Source of the DNA: Streptomyces sp. NBC_01237
GTDB lineage: Bacteria > Actinomycetota > Actinomycetes > Streptomycetales > Streptomycetaceae
NCBI RefSeq assembly: GCF_035917275.1
Contig: NZ_CP108508.1
Coordinates: forward strand, 2,480,001-2,544,000
Direction of reading: 5' to 3'
DNA length: 64,000 nt
This document shows positions 1 through 8,308 of the stretch, piece after piece. Each line of letters opens with the position of its first letter. Position 1 is the stretch's first letter. The position numbers and the translations under genes are program-made. The notes beneath the pieces are model-generated. The model saw only the letters and a list, made by a program, of their open reading frames with translations. It was not told the origin of the DNA and did not search any database.

Positions 1-355
1 GGAAGCGCAATCGGGGGCGCGGCGCGGCGAAGAGCGGGCCGTGGGGGCGGTGCGGACGGTTCCCGCGAGCATCGCGGCGGTGACGTACGGGGCGGAGGAA
101 CGTCCGGGCCACCGGCGGCCCGGCCGATCATTTCAGCACCCGCCCGACCGTTTCGGCCGAGCTGCCGACCCAATCACGCCACTCCGTTCACCCGAACGAG
201 TGAGCGGGGTCGAGCGGCCGGTGGGCTCCGGTGCTGACCATGACAATTGCCACCGGTGAGTATCGCCATTGAATCCGTTCCGGCCGTGCCGGGAGCGATT
301 CCGCTCCCGGCCTCGACCGGTTGCACGATCGTCGACGAGAGGACCATGCGGCAAC
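1..355. other. Left-edge stretch without a convincing gene
   Basis: I see no reading frame here with a ribosome site and gene-like composition. A minus-strand frame stays open from about 130 to the edge, but its product is Pro/Arg-rich and looks like shadow coding. The last 120 bases are less GC-rich and probably carry the promoter and leader of the gene at 356. Confidence 0.4.
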
Positions 356-655
356 ATGAGCCTTGAGGGATCAAAGATCAAGACGACCCGTGAAATCACC
401 CAGAACAACCACACCATCGACAAGGGCTACGAAGGTGTGATCAAGAACGTCTGGACCACGGCTACGACCTCGGTGGAGGTGCCGACCGGGACCACGCACG
501 AGGAACCGCTGGGCGGGGGTGCAACGGAGACCGTCCGCGATACCGTCTCCCGCGAGCTCCCCCCGAACGTCAAGTACGACGTGAACTTCACCGTGTACAA
601 CGGCAATGTCTGGGAGTTCGTCGGCCTTTCCCAGGGCGACATCGAGCTCGTCTGA
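356..655 (+). CDS. Hypothetical 99-aa protein
   Basis: I do not recognise this protein. It is a small, soluble, acidic product rich in Thr, Val and Glu, with no signal peptide, membrane segment or cysteine. The sequence reads like a beta-rich small domain (runs such as TTSVEVPTGTT and VKYDVNFTVYNGNVWEF). The ATG at 356 was chosen over an upstream in-frame start at 269 because the 30 residues before it are Arg/Pro-rich shadow sequence and a GAGAGGA stretch lies about 13 bases upstream of 356. It stands alone: a strong hairpin terminator follows 22 bases after the stop, and the next feature, rnpB, points the other way. No function is proposed. Confidence 0.7.
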   Translation: MSLEGSKIKTTREITQNNHTIDKGYEGVIKNVWTTATTSVEVPTGTTHEEPLGGGATETVRDTVSRELPPNVKYDVNFTVYNGNVWEFVGLSQGDIELV

Positions 656-677
656 ACGGTCGCCCTCACTGCACAGG

Positions 678-718
678 CGTTCCGCTCCGGGCATCCCGCT
701 GATGCCCGGAGCGGAACG
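678..718 (+). terminator. Perfect 18-bp hairpin terminator
   Basis: Two 18-base arms (678-695 and 701-718) are exact reverse complements separated by a 5-base loop. The hairpin sits 22 bases after the stop of the 99-aa gene and on the 3' side of rnpB, so it may serve both. There is no U tract, which is usual in Streptomyces. Confidence 0.75.
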
Positions 719-836
719 ACCTGCGGTAACGGCATTGCTCGTCACGGCCTTCGAGCGGCCCGACCCCGAATCGAGAGCCCCCTCCGACCCGCGAAAAATG
801 CAGGTCATAGGGGGTTCGCTCCCCCAGAAGAGGGGG

Positions 837-1241
837 CGGGCAGACGAGTCGGGCTGTACGCCGGGTTCTGTCACCCGGTCGCCTCGCGGCGGCCGGGGAG
901 ACGGCCATCCATCTAGGACCGGCATTGCTGCCGGTCTCGTGCGGTCTACCCGCGAACTCGGGCGAGCAGCCCTCGAACGTTCGCGCAGGCCGTCCTGCGA
1001 CGGCCCCTCTTGACCTTGCTCCGGGTGGGGTTTACCTAGCCGCCTGAGTCACCTCAGGCGCTGGTGGTCTCTTACACCACCGTTTCACCCTTACCCGGGA
1101 CCGAGGTCCCGGGCGGTCTGTTTTCTGTGGCACTGTCCCGCGGGTCACCCCGGGTGGCCGTTAGCCACCACCCTGCCCTGTGGAGCCCGGACGTTCCTCG
1201 GGAGAATCCGAAGATCCCCACGCGGCCGTCCGCCCGGCTCG
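837..1241 (-). ncRNA. rnpB: RNase P RNA
   Basis: This is the catalytic RNA of ribonuclease P, which trims the 5' leader from pre-tRNA. Read on the minus strand, it shows the conserved 3' block ACAGAACCCGGCGTACAG (about 853-872) and the AGGGTG and GGTAAACCCC-type core blocks of bacterial type A RNase P. The ends are set by helix P1: CGGGCGGACG near 1227-1236 pairs with CGUCUGCCCG at 837-846. The length of about 405 nt is normal for Streptomyces. A TAGCAT -10-like box on the minus strand at about 1258-1263 is a plausible promoter element. The exact mature ends are inferred from P1 pairing. Confidence 0.93.
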
Positions 1242-1321
1242 TCTGCCGTGGTGACCATGCTACCGGGCCGGACGGGCGGGTCGGACGGCGGCGTGGAGGC
1301 GGCGGGCACGGGGGCCGCCGC

Positions 1322-1852
1322 TCAGGCGAAGGCCGCGACGCCGGTGTCCCAGGCGGCCGTGAGGTCGGCGCCCGGCGGGAAACGGCCGTGGAGTTCCAGG
1401 ACGACCATGCCGTGCGCGAAGGCCCAGGCCGCCCTCGCCCGGCTCTCGTCACCGCCGACGGCCCGCAGGAGCGGGGCCGCCGCGGTGTCCTCCGCCCCCG
1501 TGGCGAGGGCGGCGCGGTCCGGTCGGCCGCCGGTGGCGAGGAGATAGAGGTGGGGATGGGCCAGGGCGTAGGTCCGGTACGCGTCGGCGAGCGCCGGGAA
1601 GGAGCCGGGCGTCGCCTTCTCCGCGGCCTCCAGGACATCGGCGGTCTCCTGGAGCATCTCGCCCGCCAGGGCGGTCACCACACAGGACTTGTCGGGGAAG
1701 TGCTTGTACAGGGACGGCGCCTTGATGCCCACCCGGTCGGCCAGCCGCCGCATCGTGAGGGCTTCGGGGCCCTCCTCCTCCAGGAGGGCGCGGGCGGCGG
1801 CGATGATCTGCCGGGGCCGGCCGATCGCGGGTCCGGTGGCGGGGTCAGTCAC
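1322..1852 (-). CDS. TetR/AcrR family transcriptional regulator
   Basis: A 176-aa one-domain repressor. An N-terminal TetR helix-turn-helix at about residues 10-55 shows the family signature (ALTMRRLADRVGIKAPSLYKHFPDK). The C-terminal ligand-binding half (HGMVVLELHGRFP near the end) resembles the TetR_C_33-like WHG type. The GTG at 1852 is chosen because AAGGAAGG lies 7-8 bases upstream; the longer frame would add an Arg/Pro-rich, non-conserved extension. It is followed by rnpB and preceded by a 220-base gap with a 29-bp direct repeat. No divergent target gene is apparent: the gene upstream (RNB ribonuclease) is transcribed in the same direction. Ligand and targets are unknown. Confidence 0.88.
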   Translation of the reverse strand: MTDPATGPAIGRPRQIIAAARALLEEEGPEALTMRRLADRVGIKAPSLYKHFPDKSCVVTALAGEMLQETADVLEAAEKATPGSFPALADAYRTYALAHPHLYLLATGGRPDRAALATGAEDTAAAPLLRAVGGDESRARAAWAFAHGMVVLELHGRFPPGADLTAAWDTGVAAFA

Positions 1853-1973
1853 GCGGGGGCCTTCCTTGGTACGCGGTCCGTAGCCGAAGGCGCGATCGTA
1901 CGAGATGTGAGCGGGCCGGCCGCACGGGGCCGCCGGAATCGGCGCCCGGATCAGCGGCGCGAAGGCGTACGTC

Positions 1974-2034
1974 ACCAGCGGCGCGGGCGCGACCGGGGCC
2001 GGGGAACCAGCGGCGCGGGCGCGACCGGGGCCGG
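1974..2034. repeat. 29-bp direct repeat, two copies
   Basis: Two identical 29-base copies (1974-2002 and 2006-2034) lie with a 3-base spacer in the gap between the RNB ribonuclease 3' end and the TetR gene. The unit is GC-only apart from two or three bases and is not palindromic. It looks like a slippage duplication rather than a regulatory site. Confidence 0.8.
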
Positions 2035-2075
2035 TGCGGCCGGAGAGCCCCGCGGTCCCGCCGCGGTCGCCGCCC

Positions 2076-3518
2076 TCACGCGGGGGCGAACAGGACCTTC
2101 GCCGAGCCCGGGTCCGCCTGGGTGAGCCGGACGCGCAGGCGTTCCCCCAGCGGGAGGCGGACGGTGCCGCCCTCGACGCGGGCCACGATCGCCGGGTCGT
2201 CGATGTGGACGGTGCCGACGGCCGGTTCGTGGTCCTTCACGTCGATGACGTACGACTCGAAGACCTGGCCGACGCGGTCCTTGAGCAGTGCCGCCTCGAC
2301 CAGGTCGACACAGCCGCGTTCCACGGTGTTGGCGCGGCGGGTGCCGTCGGCCATCTCCTTCGGGAGGGCGGGGAGTGCCTCCCGTACCCAGTCCGGCGGT
2401 TCGTCCCCCGCGACGGCCGCCAGGCAGAGTTCGGCCGCGTACCGGTCGACGAGCCGGCGCAGGGGTGCGGTGCAGTGGGTGTAGAGCTCGGCGACGGCGG
2501 CGTGGACGGCGGGTGTGGGCAGTTCACCGTGGTCGAAGACCGTGTATCCGGCGCCCCGCAGCAGCGTGGTGCACTCCTGGAGGAACGCGGCGTGGCTGCC
2601 CTTCCTCGGGTCGAGGGAGCGGACGACCTCTGCGTACGGGACGTGGTGCGGCCAGTCGATGCGCAGGGCGCGGGCGGACAGCCGCAGCCGGGCGACGGCA
2701 CCGTCCGGGGCGACCGGCAGGGTGCGGAGGATGCCGGTGCCCGCCTCGGTCATCAGCCGGGCGGCGGCCATGCCGGTGAGCAGGGAGATCTGGGCGTTCC
2801 AGCCGTCGGCCGGCAGCGGAACTCGGTATGCGAGGCCGTAGCTGCCCGCGTGCTCGACGATCTCCTGCTCGGGCACATTGAGCGAGATGCCGCCGCGTGC
2901 GATCTCCCGCTCCTCCCGCAGCCGCCCGATGTCCCGGAGCAGGGCGAGGGGTCCCTCGGCCGTGCCCCGGTCGATCTGCCGCTGGGCCTCCTCGTAGTCG
3001 AGCTTGACCCGGCTGCGTACGAGGGCCCGGCGCACCTCCGTGGTGACGGTGCGGCCCTCCGGGTCGAGGTCGATCCGCCAGAGCACGGCGGGGCGCGTCT
3101 CCCCCGGCAGGAGGCTCGCGGCGCCCTCCGAGAGCAGGGTGGGGTGCAACGGCACCTTGCCGTCGGGGAAGTAGAGCGTCGTCACCCGGCGGTGGGCCTC
3201 GGCATCCAGCGCGCCACCGGGCCGGACGAACGCGGCGACGTCCGCGATGGCGTAGTGCACCCGGAAGCCGTGCTTGCGGCGTTCCAGGTACATCGCCTGG
3301 TCGAGATCGGTGGACGTGGGCGGGTCGATCGTGAGGAACGGCAGGTCCGTCGCGTCCTCGTGCGCCGACACATCCGGGTCCTTCGCCGCCCGCCCGGCCT
3401 CGGCCAGCACATCGGCGGGGAACTCGCCGGGGATGCCGAGCCCGGTGCGCAGGGCACGCAGCGCGGTCCCCAGCGTGGTGTCGGCCGCTCCGGTCATATG
3501 GAGATGGCGGCGGGGCAT
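2076..3518 (-). CDS. RNB-domain (RNase II/R family) ribonuclease
   Basis: A 480-aa protein built around an RNB 3'-5' exoribonuclease domain (about residues 45-370). The catalytic acidic cluster is visible as IDPPTSTDLDQAMYLER, followed by HYAIADVAAFV and the later YTHCTAPLRRLVDRYAAEL motif typical of RNB proteins. The cold-shock and S1 domains of full-length RNase R are absent; a short C-terminal beta-rich tail remains. This shortened form is widespread in actinobacteria. The ATG at 3518 gives MPRRHLHMTGAA, which I recall from homologues; an ATG at 3497 is possible. Neither has a strong ribosome site. It is transcribed away from yaaA and is probably monocistronic. Confidence 0.9.
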   Translation of the reverse strand: MPRRHLHMTGAADTTLGTALRALRTGLGIPGEFPADVLAEAGRAAKDPDVSAHEDATDLPFLTIDPPTSTDLDQAMYLERRKHGFRVHYAIADVAAFVRPGGALDAEAHRRVTTLYFPDGKVPLHPTLLSEGAASLLPGETRPAVLWRIDLDPEGRTVTTEVRRALVRSRVKLDYEEAQRQIDRGTAEGPLALLRDIGRLREEREIARGGISLNVPEQEIVEHAGSYGLAYRVPLPADGWNAQISLLTGMAAARLMTEAGTGILRTLPVAPDGAVARLRLSARALRIDWPHHVPYAEVVRSLDPRKGSHAAFLQECTTLLRGAGYTVFDHGELPTPAVHAAVAELYTHCTAPLRRLVDRYAAELCLAAVAGDEPPDWVREALPALPKEMADGTRRANTVERGCVDLVEAALLKDRVGQVFESYVIDVKDHEPAVGTVHIDDPAIVARVEGGTVRLPLGERLRVRLTQADPGSAKVLFAPA

Positions 3519-3726
3519 GGACCGAGCGTATGGCGGGGCGGGGCAACCGGCATCCCGGAGTCCGGGGACCCGGCCGCTCCCGTGTCCGCAGGGCCGTACG
3601 GCGCGGAGGCCCCTGCGGCGGCGGCCGTCGTCCCGTGTCCCCGTGGGCGCGGCCGCGCCCCGTACCCTTGCCGAGGGCCCTGCGCGCAGGCCGGGGTCCC
3701 CTGCTTGCGTACGAAGGAGAACCGCC

Positions 3727-4527
3727 GTGCTCGTGCTGTTGCCGCCCTCCGAAGGAAAGGCCGCCTCGGGGCGCGGAGCACCCCTGAAGCCGGAGTCCCT
3801 GTCGCTGCCGGGCCTGGCCGGCGCACGGGCTGCGGTCCTGGACGAGCTGGTGGAGCTGTGCCTGGCGGACGAGGAGAAGGCCCGCGAGGTCCTCGGGCTG
3901 AGCGAGGGCCTGCGGGGTGAGATCGCGAAGAACGTGGAGCTGCGCACGGCCGGGACCCGTCCGGCCGGGCAGGTCTACACGGGCGTGCTGTACGACGCGC
4001 TGGATCTGGCATCGCTGGACGCGGCGGCCCGGCGTCGCGCCGGAAAGTCACTGCTGGTCTTCTCCGGACTGTGGGGCGCGGTGCGGGTGGGCGACCGGAT
4101 TCCCTCGTACCGCTGCTCGATGGGGGTGAAGCTGCCGGGTCTCGGCGCTCTCGGCGGGTTCTGGCGCGCCCCGATGGACGCGGTCATGCCGGAGGCGGCC
4201 GGGGACGGGCTCGTCCTGGATCTGCGGTCGTCCGCGTACACCGCGGCGTGGAAGCCGCAGGGCGAGGTCGCCGCGCGCACGGCGAGCGTGCGGGTGCTGC
4301 ACTCCCAGATGGTGAACGGGGTCGAGAAGCGGTCCGTGGTGAGCCACTTCAACAAGGCGACCAAGGGCCGCATCGTCCGCGACCTGCTCGTGGCGGGCGC
4401 GCGGCCGAAGGACCCGGCGCAGCTGGTGGAGGTGTTGCGGGACCTCGGGTACGTCGTCGAGGCGGCGGCCCCCTCCCGGGCGGGGCAGGCGTGGGCGCTC
4501 GACGTGGTGGTGACGGAGATCCACTGA
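3727..4527 (+). CDS. yaaA: YaaA family peroxide-stress protein
   Basis: A 266-aa member of the UPF0246/DUF328 YaaA family. In Escherichia coli YaaA lowers intracellular free iron during peroxide stress, and the family has been linked to DNA binding; the biochemical activity here is inferred only by family. The start is the GTG at 3727, directly after GAAGGAGA, giving VLVLLPPSEGK, the family's diagnostic N-terminus. Other family blocks are visible: a KSLLVFSGLWGAVRVGD-type segment, IPSYRCSMG, and the C-terminal SHFNKATKGRIVRDLL. It stands upstream of the KDPG aldolase gene with a 76-base gap that carries a separate promoter. Confidence 0.92.
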   Translation: MLVLLPPSEGKAASGRGAPLKPESLSLPGLAGARAAVLDELVELCLADEEKAREVLGLSEGLRGEIAKNVELRTAGTRPAGQVYTGVLYDALDLASLDAAARRRAGKSLLVFSGLWGAVRVGDRIPSYRCSMGVKLPGLGALGGFWRAPMDAVMPEAAGDGLVLDLRSSAYTAAWKPQGEVAARTASVRVLHSQMVNGVEKRSVVSHFNKATKGRIVRDLLVAGARPKDPAQLVEVLRDLGYVVEAAAPSRAGQAWALDVVVTEIH

Positions 4528-4547
4528 CCGCCTCCGGGGCCATGTCA

Positions 4548-4577
4548 TTGCATCATGCGCAACGCTCGTTGCATAGA
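4548..4577 (+). promoter_or_regulatory. Promoter with palindromic operator upstream of KDPG aldolase gene
   Basis: A -35-like TTGCAT (4548-4553) and a -10-like CATAGA (4572-4577) are separated by 18 bases. Inside the spacer lies GCAACG-CT-CGTTGC (4559-4572), an inverted repeat with 6-base arms. A dyad filling the spacer is a classic position for a repressor. The cognate regulator is not identifiable from the window. Confidence 0.5.
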
Positions 4578-4603
4578 ACGCTGGGTGCGCGCAGGATGAC
4601 CCC

Positions 4604-5260
4604 ATGACCTCCTCCGCGCCCTCCGCCGCCCCCGCCGCCCCGTCCGCCTCCGTGCTGGACCTCGCACCCGTCGTCCCCGTCGTCGTCCTCGATGACGCCG
4701 CCGACGCGGTGCCGCTGGCGCGGGCCCTGGTCGCGGGCGGGCTCCCGGCCATCGAGGTGACGCTGCGGACGGCCGCCGCGCTCGACGCGATCCGGGCCAT
4801 CGCCGCGGAGGTCCCGGGTGCCGTCGTGGGCGCGGGCACGGTGATCTCCGCGCGCAACGTGACCGACACGGTCGCCGCCGGGGCCCGCTTCCTGGTCAGC
4901 CCGGGGTGGACGGACGCGCTGCTGGACGCGATGAAGGCATCGGGGCTGCCGTTCCTGCCGGGCGTCTCCACGACCTCCGAAGTCGTCGCGCTGTTGGAGC
5001 GCGGGGTCACGGAGATGAAGTTCTTCCCGGCCGAGGCGGCGGGCGGCACGGCCTATCTGAAGGCCCTGTCCGCGCCGCTCCCCCAGGCCCGTTTCTGCCC
5101 CACCGGCGGCATCTCCCTCGCCTCCGCCCCCACCTATCTGGCCCTGCCCAACGTCGGCTGCGTGGGAGGCAGTTGGATGGTTCCCGGCGACGCGGTGGCA
5201 GCGAAGGACTGGGCCCGGGTGGAGCGGCTGGCCGCCGAGGCGGCGGCGCTGCGCGACTGA
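4604..5260 (+). CDS. eda: 2-dehydro-3-deoxy-phosphogluconate aldolase
   Basis: A 218-aa class I aldolase that cleaves KDPG (and probably 4-hydroxy-2-oxoglutarate) to pyruvate plus an aldehyde in the Entner-Doudoroff or sugar-acid pathways. The TIM-barrel family motifs are clear: IEVTLRT with the active-site Glu at residue 51, GAGTV at 76-80, and EMKFFPAEAAGG with the Schiff-base Lys at 139, then FCPTGGIS. The first 18 residues are a Ser/Ala/Pro-rich extension. The ATG at 4604 follows AGGATG. Its own promoter and operator are likely. The partner dehydratase is not in the window. Confidence 0.93.
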   Translation: MTSSAPSAAPAAPSASVLDLAPVVPVVVLDDAADAVPLARALVAGGLPAIEVTLRTAAALDAIRAIAAEVPGAVVGAGTVISARNVTDTVAAGARFLVSPGWTDALLDAMKASGLPFLPGVSTTSEVVALLERGVTEMKFFPAEAAGGTAYLKALSAPLPQARFCPTGGISLASAPTYLALPNVGCVGGSWMVPGDAVAAKDWARVERLAAEAAALRD

Positions 5261-5276
5261 GCGCCGCAGGCCGCTC

Positions 5277-6623
5277 TCAGCCCAGGTGCGAGGTGTCGTT
5301 GAGCAGGCGTACGGACGCGTTGCCGTCCCCGTAGTAGGCGACGGTCGAGATCGACGCCGCCGAGAGCTCCATGCGGAACATGGACTGCGGCGGGGCCTCC
5401 AGGGCCAGCCTGATCAGCGTCTTGATCGGGGTGACATGGGTGACGACGAGCACGGTACGGCCCGCGTGGCGGGCGATCAGGCCGTCACGCGCGGCCGCGA
5501 CCCGGTCGGCGACCTCGATGAAGCTCTCGCCGCCGCCGGTCGGGGCCGCTTCCGGGGAGGACAGCCAGGTGGTGAGGTCCTCGCCGTGGCGCTCCCGCAC
5601 CTCGGCGAACGTCAGCCCCTCCCAGGCACCGAAGTCCGTCTCGCGCAGACCGTCCTCGACGCGGACCTCCAGGCCGAGGCGGGCGGCGACCGCCGCGGCG
5701 GTCTCGCGGCAGCGGCGCAGGGGTGAGCTGACGATCTCCTGGACGGTGCTCCGTGCGGCGAAGTGCTCCGCGGCACGGGCGGCCTGGTCCCGGCCGGTGG
5801 CGGAGAGCTCGGGGTCGGTCCCGCCGCTGCCGGAGAACCGCTTCTCGGGGGTGAGGGCGGTCTCGCCGTGCCGCAGCAGGACGAACGTGGCGGGCTCGCC
5901 CAGGTCGGGAGCCACCCCCCAGCCGACCTGCGGCGTGGCCCGGGTGGGCCGTGCGGCGGTCCGGGCGGTTGCTGCCGGGGGTTGCGCTGCCGGGGTGCGG
6001 GCGGAGCCGGCCGGGGTGCGGGCGGTGCCGGCCGGGGCCTGTGCGCGGGCCCCGGCCAGGGCCGCTCGGGCCTTCGCCGCACCGGCCGCCGCGTCGCCGG
6101 GCGGGCCCGACGCCTCGGGCGGGTCGACCGGGCCACGGGTACGGGGGGTGTCCAGGTCCGCCGTCGAGGACGACGGCTCCCACCGCTCACCCCGTCCGCC
6201 CGCGTCCATCGCCTCGTTGGCGAGCCGGTCCGCGTGCTTGTTCTGCGCGCGCGGGATCCACTCGTAGGTGACGGAGGCGGCCGGAAGGATCTTGGCGGCC
6301 CGCGCCGCGAGCGGCTTCATGTCGGGGTGCTTGATCTTCCAGCGCCCCGACATCTGCTCGACCACCAGCTTGGAGTCCATCCGGACCGCCACCTGGACGG
6401 AGCCGTCCGGCGCGTCCGGGAACAGCGCCTTCGCGGCCTCCAGACCGGCGATCAGCCCCCGGTACTCGGCGACGTTGTTCGTCGCGACGCCGATGTACTC
6501 GGCGGCCTCGGCGAGCGTCTCGCCGGTCACCGGGTCGATGACGACGGCACCGTAACCGGCGGGCCCCGGGTTGCCCCGGGATCCGCCGTCGGCCTCCATG
6601 ACAAGCCGGCGGACAGCGGTCAT
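5277..6623 (-). CDS. Bifunctional ribonuclease H / acid phosphatase
   Basis: A 448-aa two-domain enzyme. Residues 1-145 are an RNase HI domain (MEADGGSRGNPGPAGYG, with acidic residues further on in NNVAEYRGLIAGLEAA and MDSKLVVEQMSG) that cuts RNA in RNA-DNA hybrids. Residues about 245-448 are a histidine phosphatase of the CobC/PhoE type starting FVLLRHGETALTPE, with the second catalytic region VLVVTHVTPIKTLIRL. The two are joined by about 95 residues rich in Ala, Pro and Thr with repeated ARTPAGSA-like units. This architecture is the characterised S. coelicolor SCO2299. Its ATG overlaps the TAA of the zinc-ribbon gene (TAATG), so the two are translationally coupled. Confidence 0.95.
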   Translation of the reverse strand: MTAVRRLVMEADGGSRGNPGPAGYGAVVIDPVTGETLAEAAEYIGVATNNVAEYRGLIAGLEAAKALFPDAPDGSVQVAVRMDSKLVVEQMSGRWKIKHPDMKPLAARAAKILPAASVTYEWIPRAQNKHADRLANEAMDAGGRGERWEPSSSTADLDTPRTRGPVDPPEASGPPGDAAAGAAKARAALAGARAQAPAGTARTPAGSARTPAAQPPAATARTAARPTRATPQVGWGVAPDLGEPATFVLLRHGETALTPEKRFSGSGGTDPELSATGRDQAARAAEHFAARSTVQEIVSSPLRRCRETAAAVAARLGLEVRVEDGLRETDFGAWEGLTFAEVRERHGEDLTTWLSSPEAAPTGGGESFIEVADRVAAARDGLIARHAGRTVLVVTHVTPIKTLIRLALEAPPQSMFRMELSAASISTVAYYGDGNASVRLLNDTSHLG

Positions 6624-7366
6624 TACAGGCCCGACTCCGAGGTGCGCACCAGGATGCGGTGGCAGTTCTCGCAGCGCAGCACCGTGTCGGGCGACGCGGC
6701 CTTCACGTCGTTGACCTCGGTGATGTTCAGCTCCAGACGGCAGCCCTCGCAGCGGCGCTGGTAGAGCCGGGCGGCGCCGACCCCGCCCTGCTGGGCGCGG
6801 AGCTTGTCGTACAGCTTCAGCAGGTCGGCGGGGATGATCTCGGCGACGACCTCGCGGTCCTTGGCGATACCGGCCGCCTCGTCGTCCAGCTCCTTCGTCG
6901 CGGCGTCACGGCGGGCGGTCGCGTCGTCGACCTTGGCCTGGACGGCCGAGACCCGCGCCGTCAGCTCGGTGACCCGCTCCTGGGCGGACTCGCGGCGCTC
7001 CATGATTTCGAGGACGACGTCCTCCAGGTCGCCCTGGCGCTTGGCCAGCGAGGTGAGCTCCCGCTGGAGGCTCTCCAGGTCCTTGGGCGAGGACACCGCG
7101 CCGGAGTCCAGCCGCTGCTGGTCGCGGACGGCGCGCTGGCGCACCTGGTCCACGTCCTGCTCCGCCTTGGTCTGCTCGCGGGTGGTGTCGCTCTCCTCGG
7201 TCTGGGAGGCGACGAGCAGGTCACGCAGCTGGGCGAGGTCGCTGCTGAGCGACTCGATCTCGGCGTGCTCCGGCAGCGACCTGCGCTTGTGGGCGAGCTG
7301 GGAGAGACGTACGTCGAGGGCCTGGACGTCGAGAAGTCGGATCTGGTCGGCGGGCGCGGCGTTCAG
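6623..7366 (-). CDS. Zinc-ribbon coiled-coil protein (DUF164/C4-type)
   Basis: A 247-aa protein with a long, charged alpha-helical coiled coil over about residues 20-180 (HAEIESLSSDLAQLRDL... EQDVDQVRQRAVRDQQRL) and a C-terminal zinc ribbon with two CxxC knuckles (CEGCRLEL and CENCHRIL). The family is found next to Nif3 and RNase H genes across actinobacteria. Its function is not established; nucleic-acid binding or a scaffold role is a guess. The start is taken as CTG at 7366: its CTGA overlaps the Nif3 stop, GGAG lies just upstream, and the sequence NAAPADQIRLLDVQALD begins the conserved region. It is the middle gene of a three-gene coupled operon. Confidence 0.87.
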   Translation of the reverse strand: MNAAPADQIRLLDVQALDVRLSQLAHKRRSLPEHAEIESLSSDLAQLRDLLVASQTEESDTTREQTKAEQDVDQVRQRAVRDQQRLDSGAVSSPKDLESLQRELTSLAKRQGDLEDVVLEIMERRESAQERVTELTARVSAVQAKVDDATARRDAATKELDDEAAGIAKDREVVAEIIPADLLKLYDKLRAQQGGVGAARLYQRRCEGCRLELNITEVNDVKAASPDTVLRCENCHRILVRTSESGL

Positions 7367-8199
7367 TTGGGGGCTCCAGAGGAATGGTGGGTGGTCCAGG
7401 GGTCGGTGACCTGCTTCGAGACATGGACCCGCAGGTCCCATCCGTGGCGGTCGGAAATCGCGTCGAGCTGCGCGGCGGCCTGCTCGCACCAGGGCCACTC
7501 GGTGGCCCAGTGCGCGGCGTCGACCAGGCCGAGCGGCGAGTGCTGGACGGCCTCGGAGGCCGGGTGGTGGCGCAGGTCGGCGGTCAGGTAGGCGTCGACG
7601 CCCGCGGCGCGGACCGCGTCGAAGAGGCTGTCGCCGGAGCCTCCGCTGACCGCGACGGTGCGCACGAGCGCCTCCGGGTCGCCGGCCAGCCGGATGCCCT
7701 GCGCGGTGGCGGGCAGCCGGGCGGCGGCGCGGGCGGCGAAGGCGCCGAGGGTCTCGGGGTGGTCGAGTTCACAGATCCGGCCGAGGCCGCGACGGCCCTG
7801 GGGATCGGCCGGGTCCGGTACGAGGGGGCCCGTGACGCGCAGGTCGAGGGCGCCGGCCAGGGCGTCGGAGACCCCGGGGTCGGCGGTGTCGGCGTTGGTG
7901 TGCGCGACGTGCAGGGCGATGTCGTGCTTGATGAGCGTGTGCACGACGCGGCCCTTGAAGGTGTCGGCGGCGACCGTCGTCGTACCCCGCAGATAGAGCG
8001 GGTGGTGGGTGACGATCAGCTGGGCGCCGAGGGCGAGGGCCTCGTCGGCGATCTCCTGGACCGGGTCGACGGCGAACAGCACCCGGTCGACCTCCGCCCC
8101 GGGCTCGCCGCAGACCGTGCCGACCGCGTCCCATCCCTCGGCCCGCTCGGGAGGCCAGAGGGCGTCGAGTGCGGCGATGACTTCAGACAGACGGGGCAC
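7363..8199 (-). CDS. Nif3-like dinuclear metal centre protein
   Basis: A 278-aa member of the Nif3/YbgI (GTP cyclohydrolase I type 2-like) family, which forms toroidal hexamers with two metal ions per subunit. The metal ligands are visible as VTHHPLY (about residue 66), the VAHTNAD segment (about 100), and HHPASEAVQHSPLGLVDAAHWATEW near residue 240. The biochemical role is unknown in the family. The GTG at 8199 gives VPRLSEVIAALDALWPPERAEGWD, the conserved N-terminus; no strong ribosome site is visible there. It is the first gene of the Nif3, zinc-ribbon, RNase H/phosphatase operon, with overlaps of 4 and 1 nt downstream. Confidence 0.92.
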   Translation of the reverse strand: MPRLSEVIAALDALWPPERAEGWDAVGTVCGEPGAEVDRVLFAVDPVQEIADEALALGAQLIVTHHPLYLRGTTTVAADTFKGRVVHTLIKHDIALHVAHTNADTADPGVSDALAGALDLRVTGPLVPDPADPQGRRGLGRICELDHPETLGAFAARAAARLPATAQGIRLAGDPEALVRTVAVSGGSGDSLFDAVRAAGVDAYLTADLRHHPASEAVQHSPLGLVDAAHWATEWPWCEQAAAQLDAISDRHGWDLRVHVSKQVTDPWTTHHSSGAPN

Positions 8200-8238
8200 G
8201 GGGGAAAGGCTACCTGTCCCCCGTGCCCCGGCGTCCAT

Positions 8239-8271
8239 GGCCGCCGGACCTGTGCACCGGGACCGGCGGCC
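8239..8271 (-). terminator. Hairpin downstream of iron-siderophore binding protein gene
   Basis: The arms GGCCGCCGG (8239-8247) and CCGGCGGCC (8263-8271) are exact complements around a 15-base loop that can pair further. It lies 38 bases past the stop of the lipoprotein gene. Confidence 0.5.
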
Positions 8272-8308
8272 GGACACGAATCGTTACGTCGCCCGGCCCC
8301 GCGGCCGG

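Noticed and set aside
2034..3920. 628-aa plus-strand frame opposite the RNB ribonuclease
   Set aside because: It is antisense to a gene with clear RNB motifs, has Arg/Gly/Val shadow composition, and has no ribosome site.
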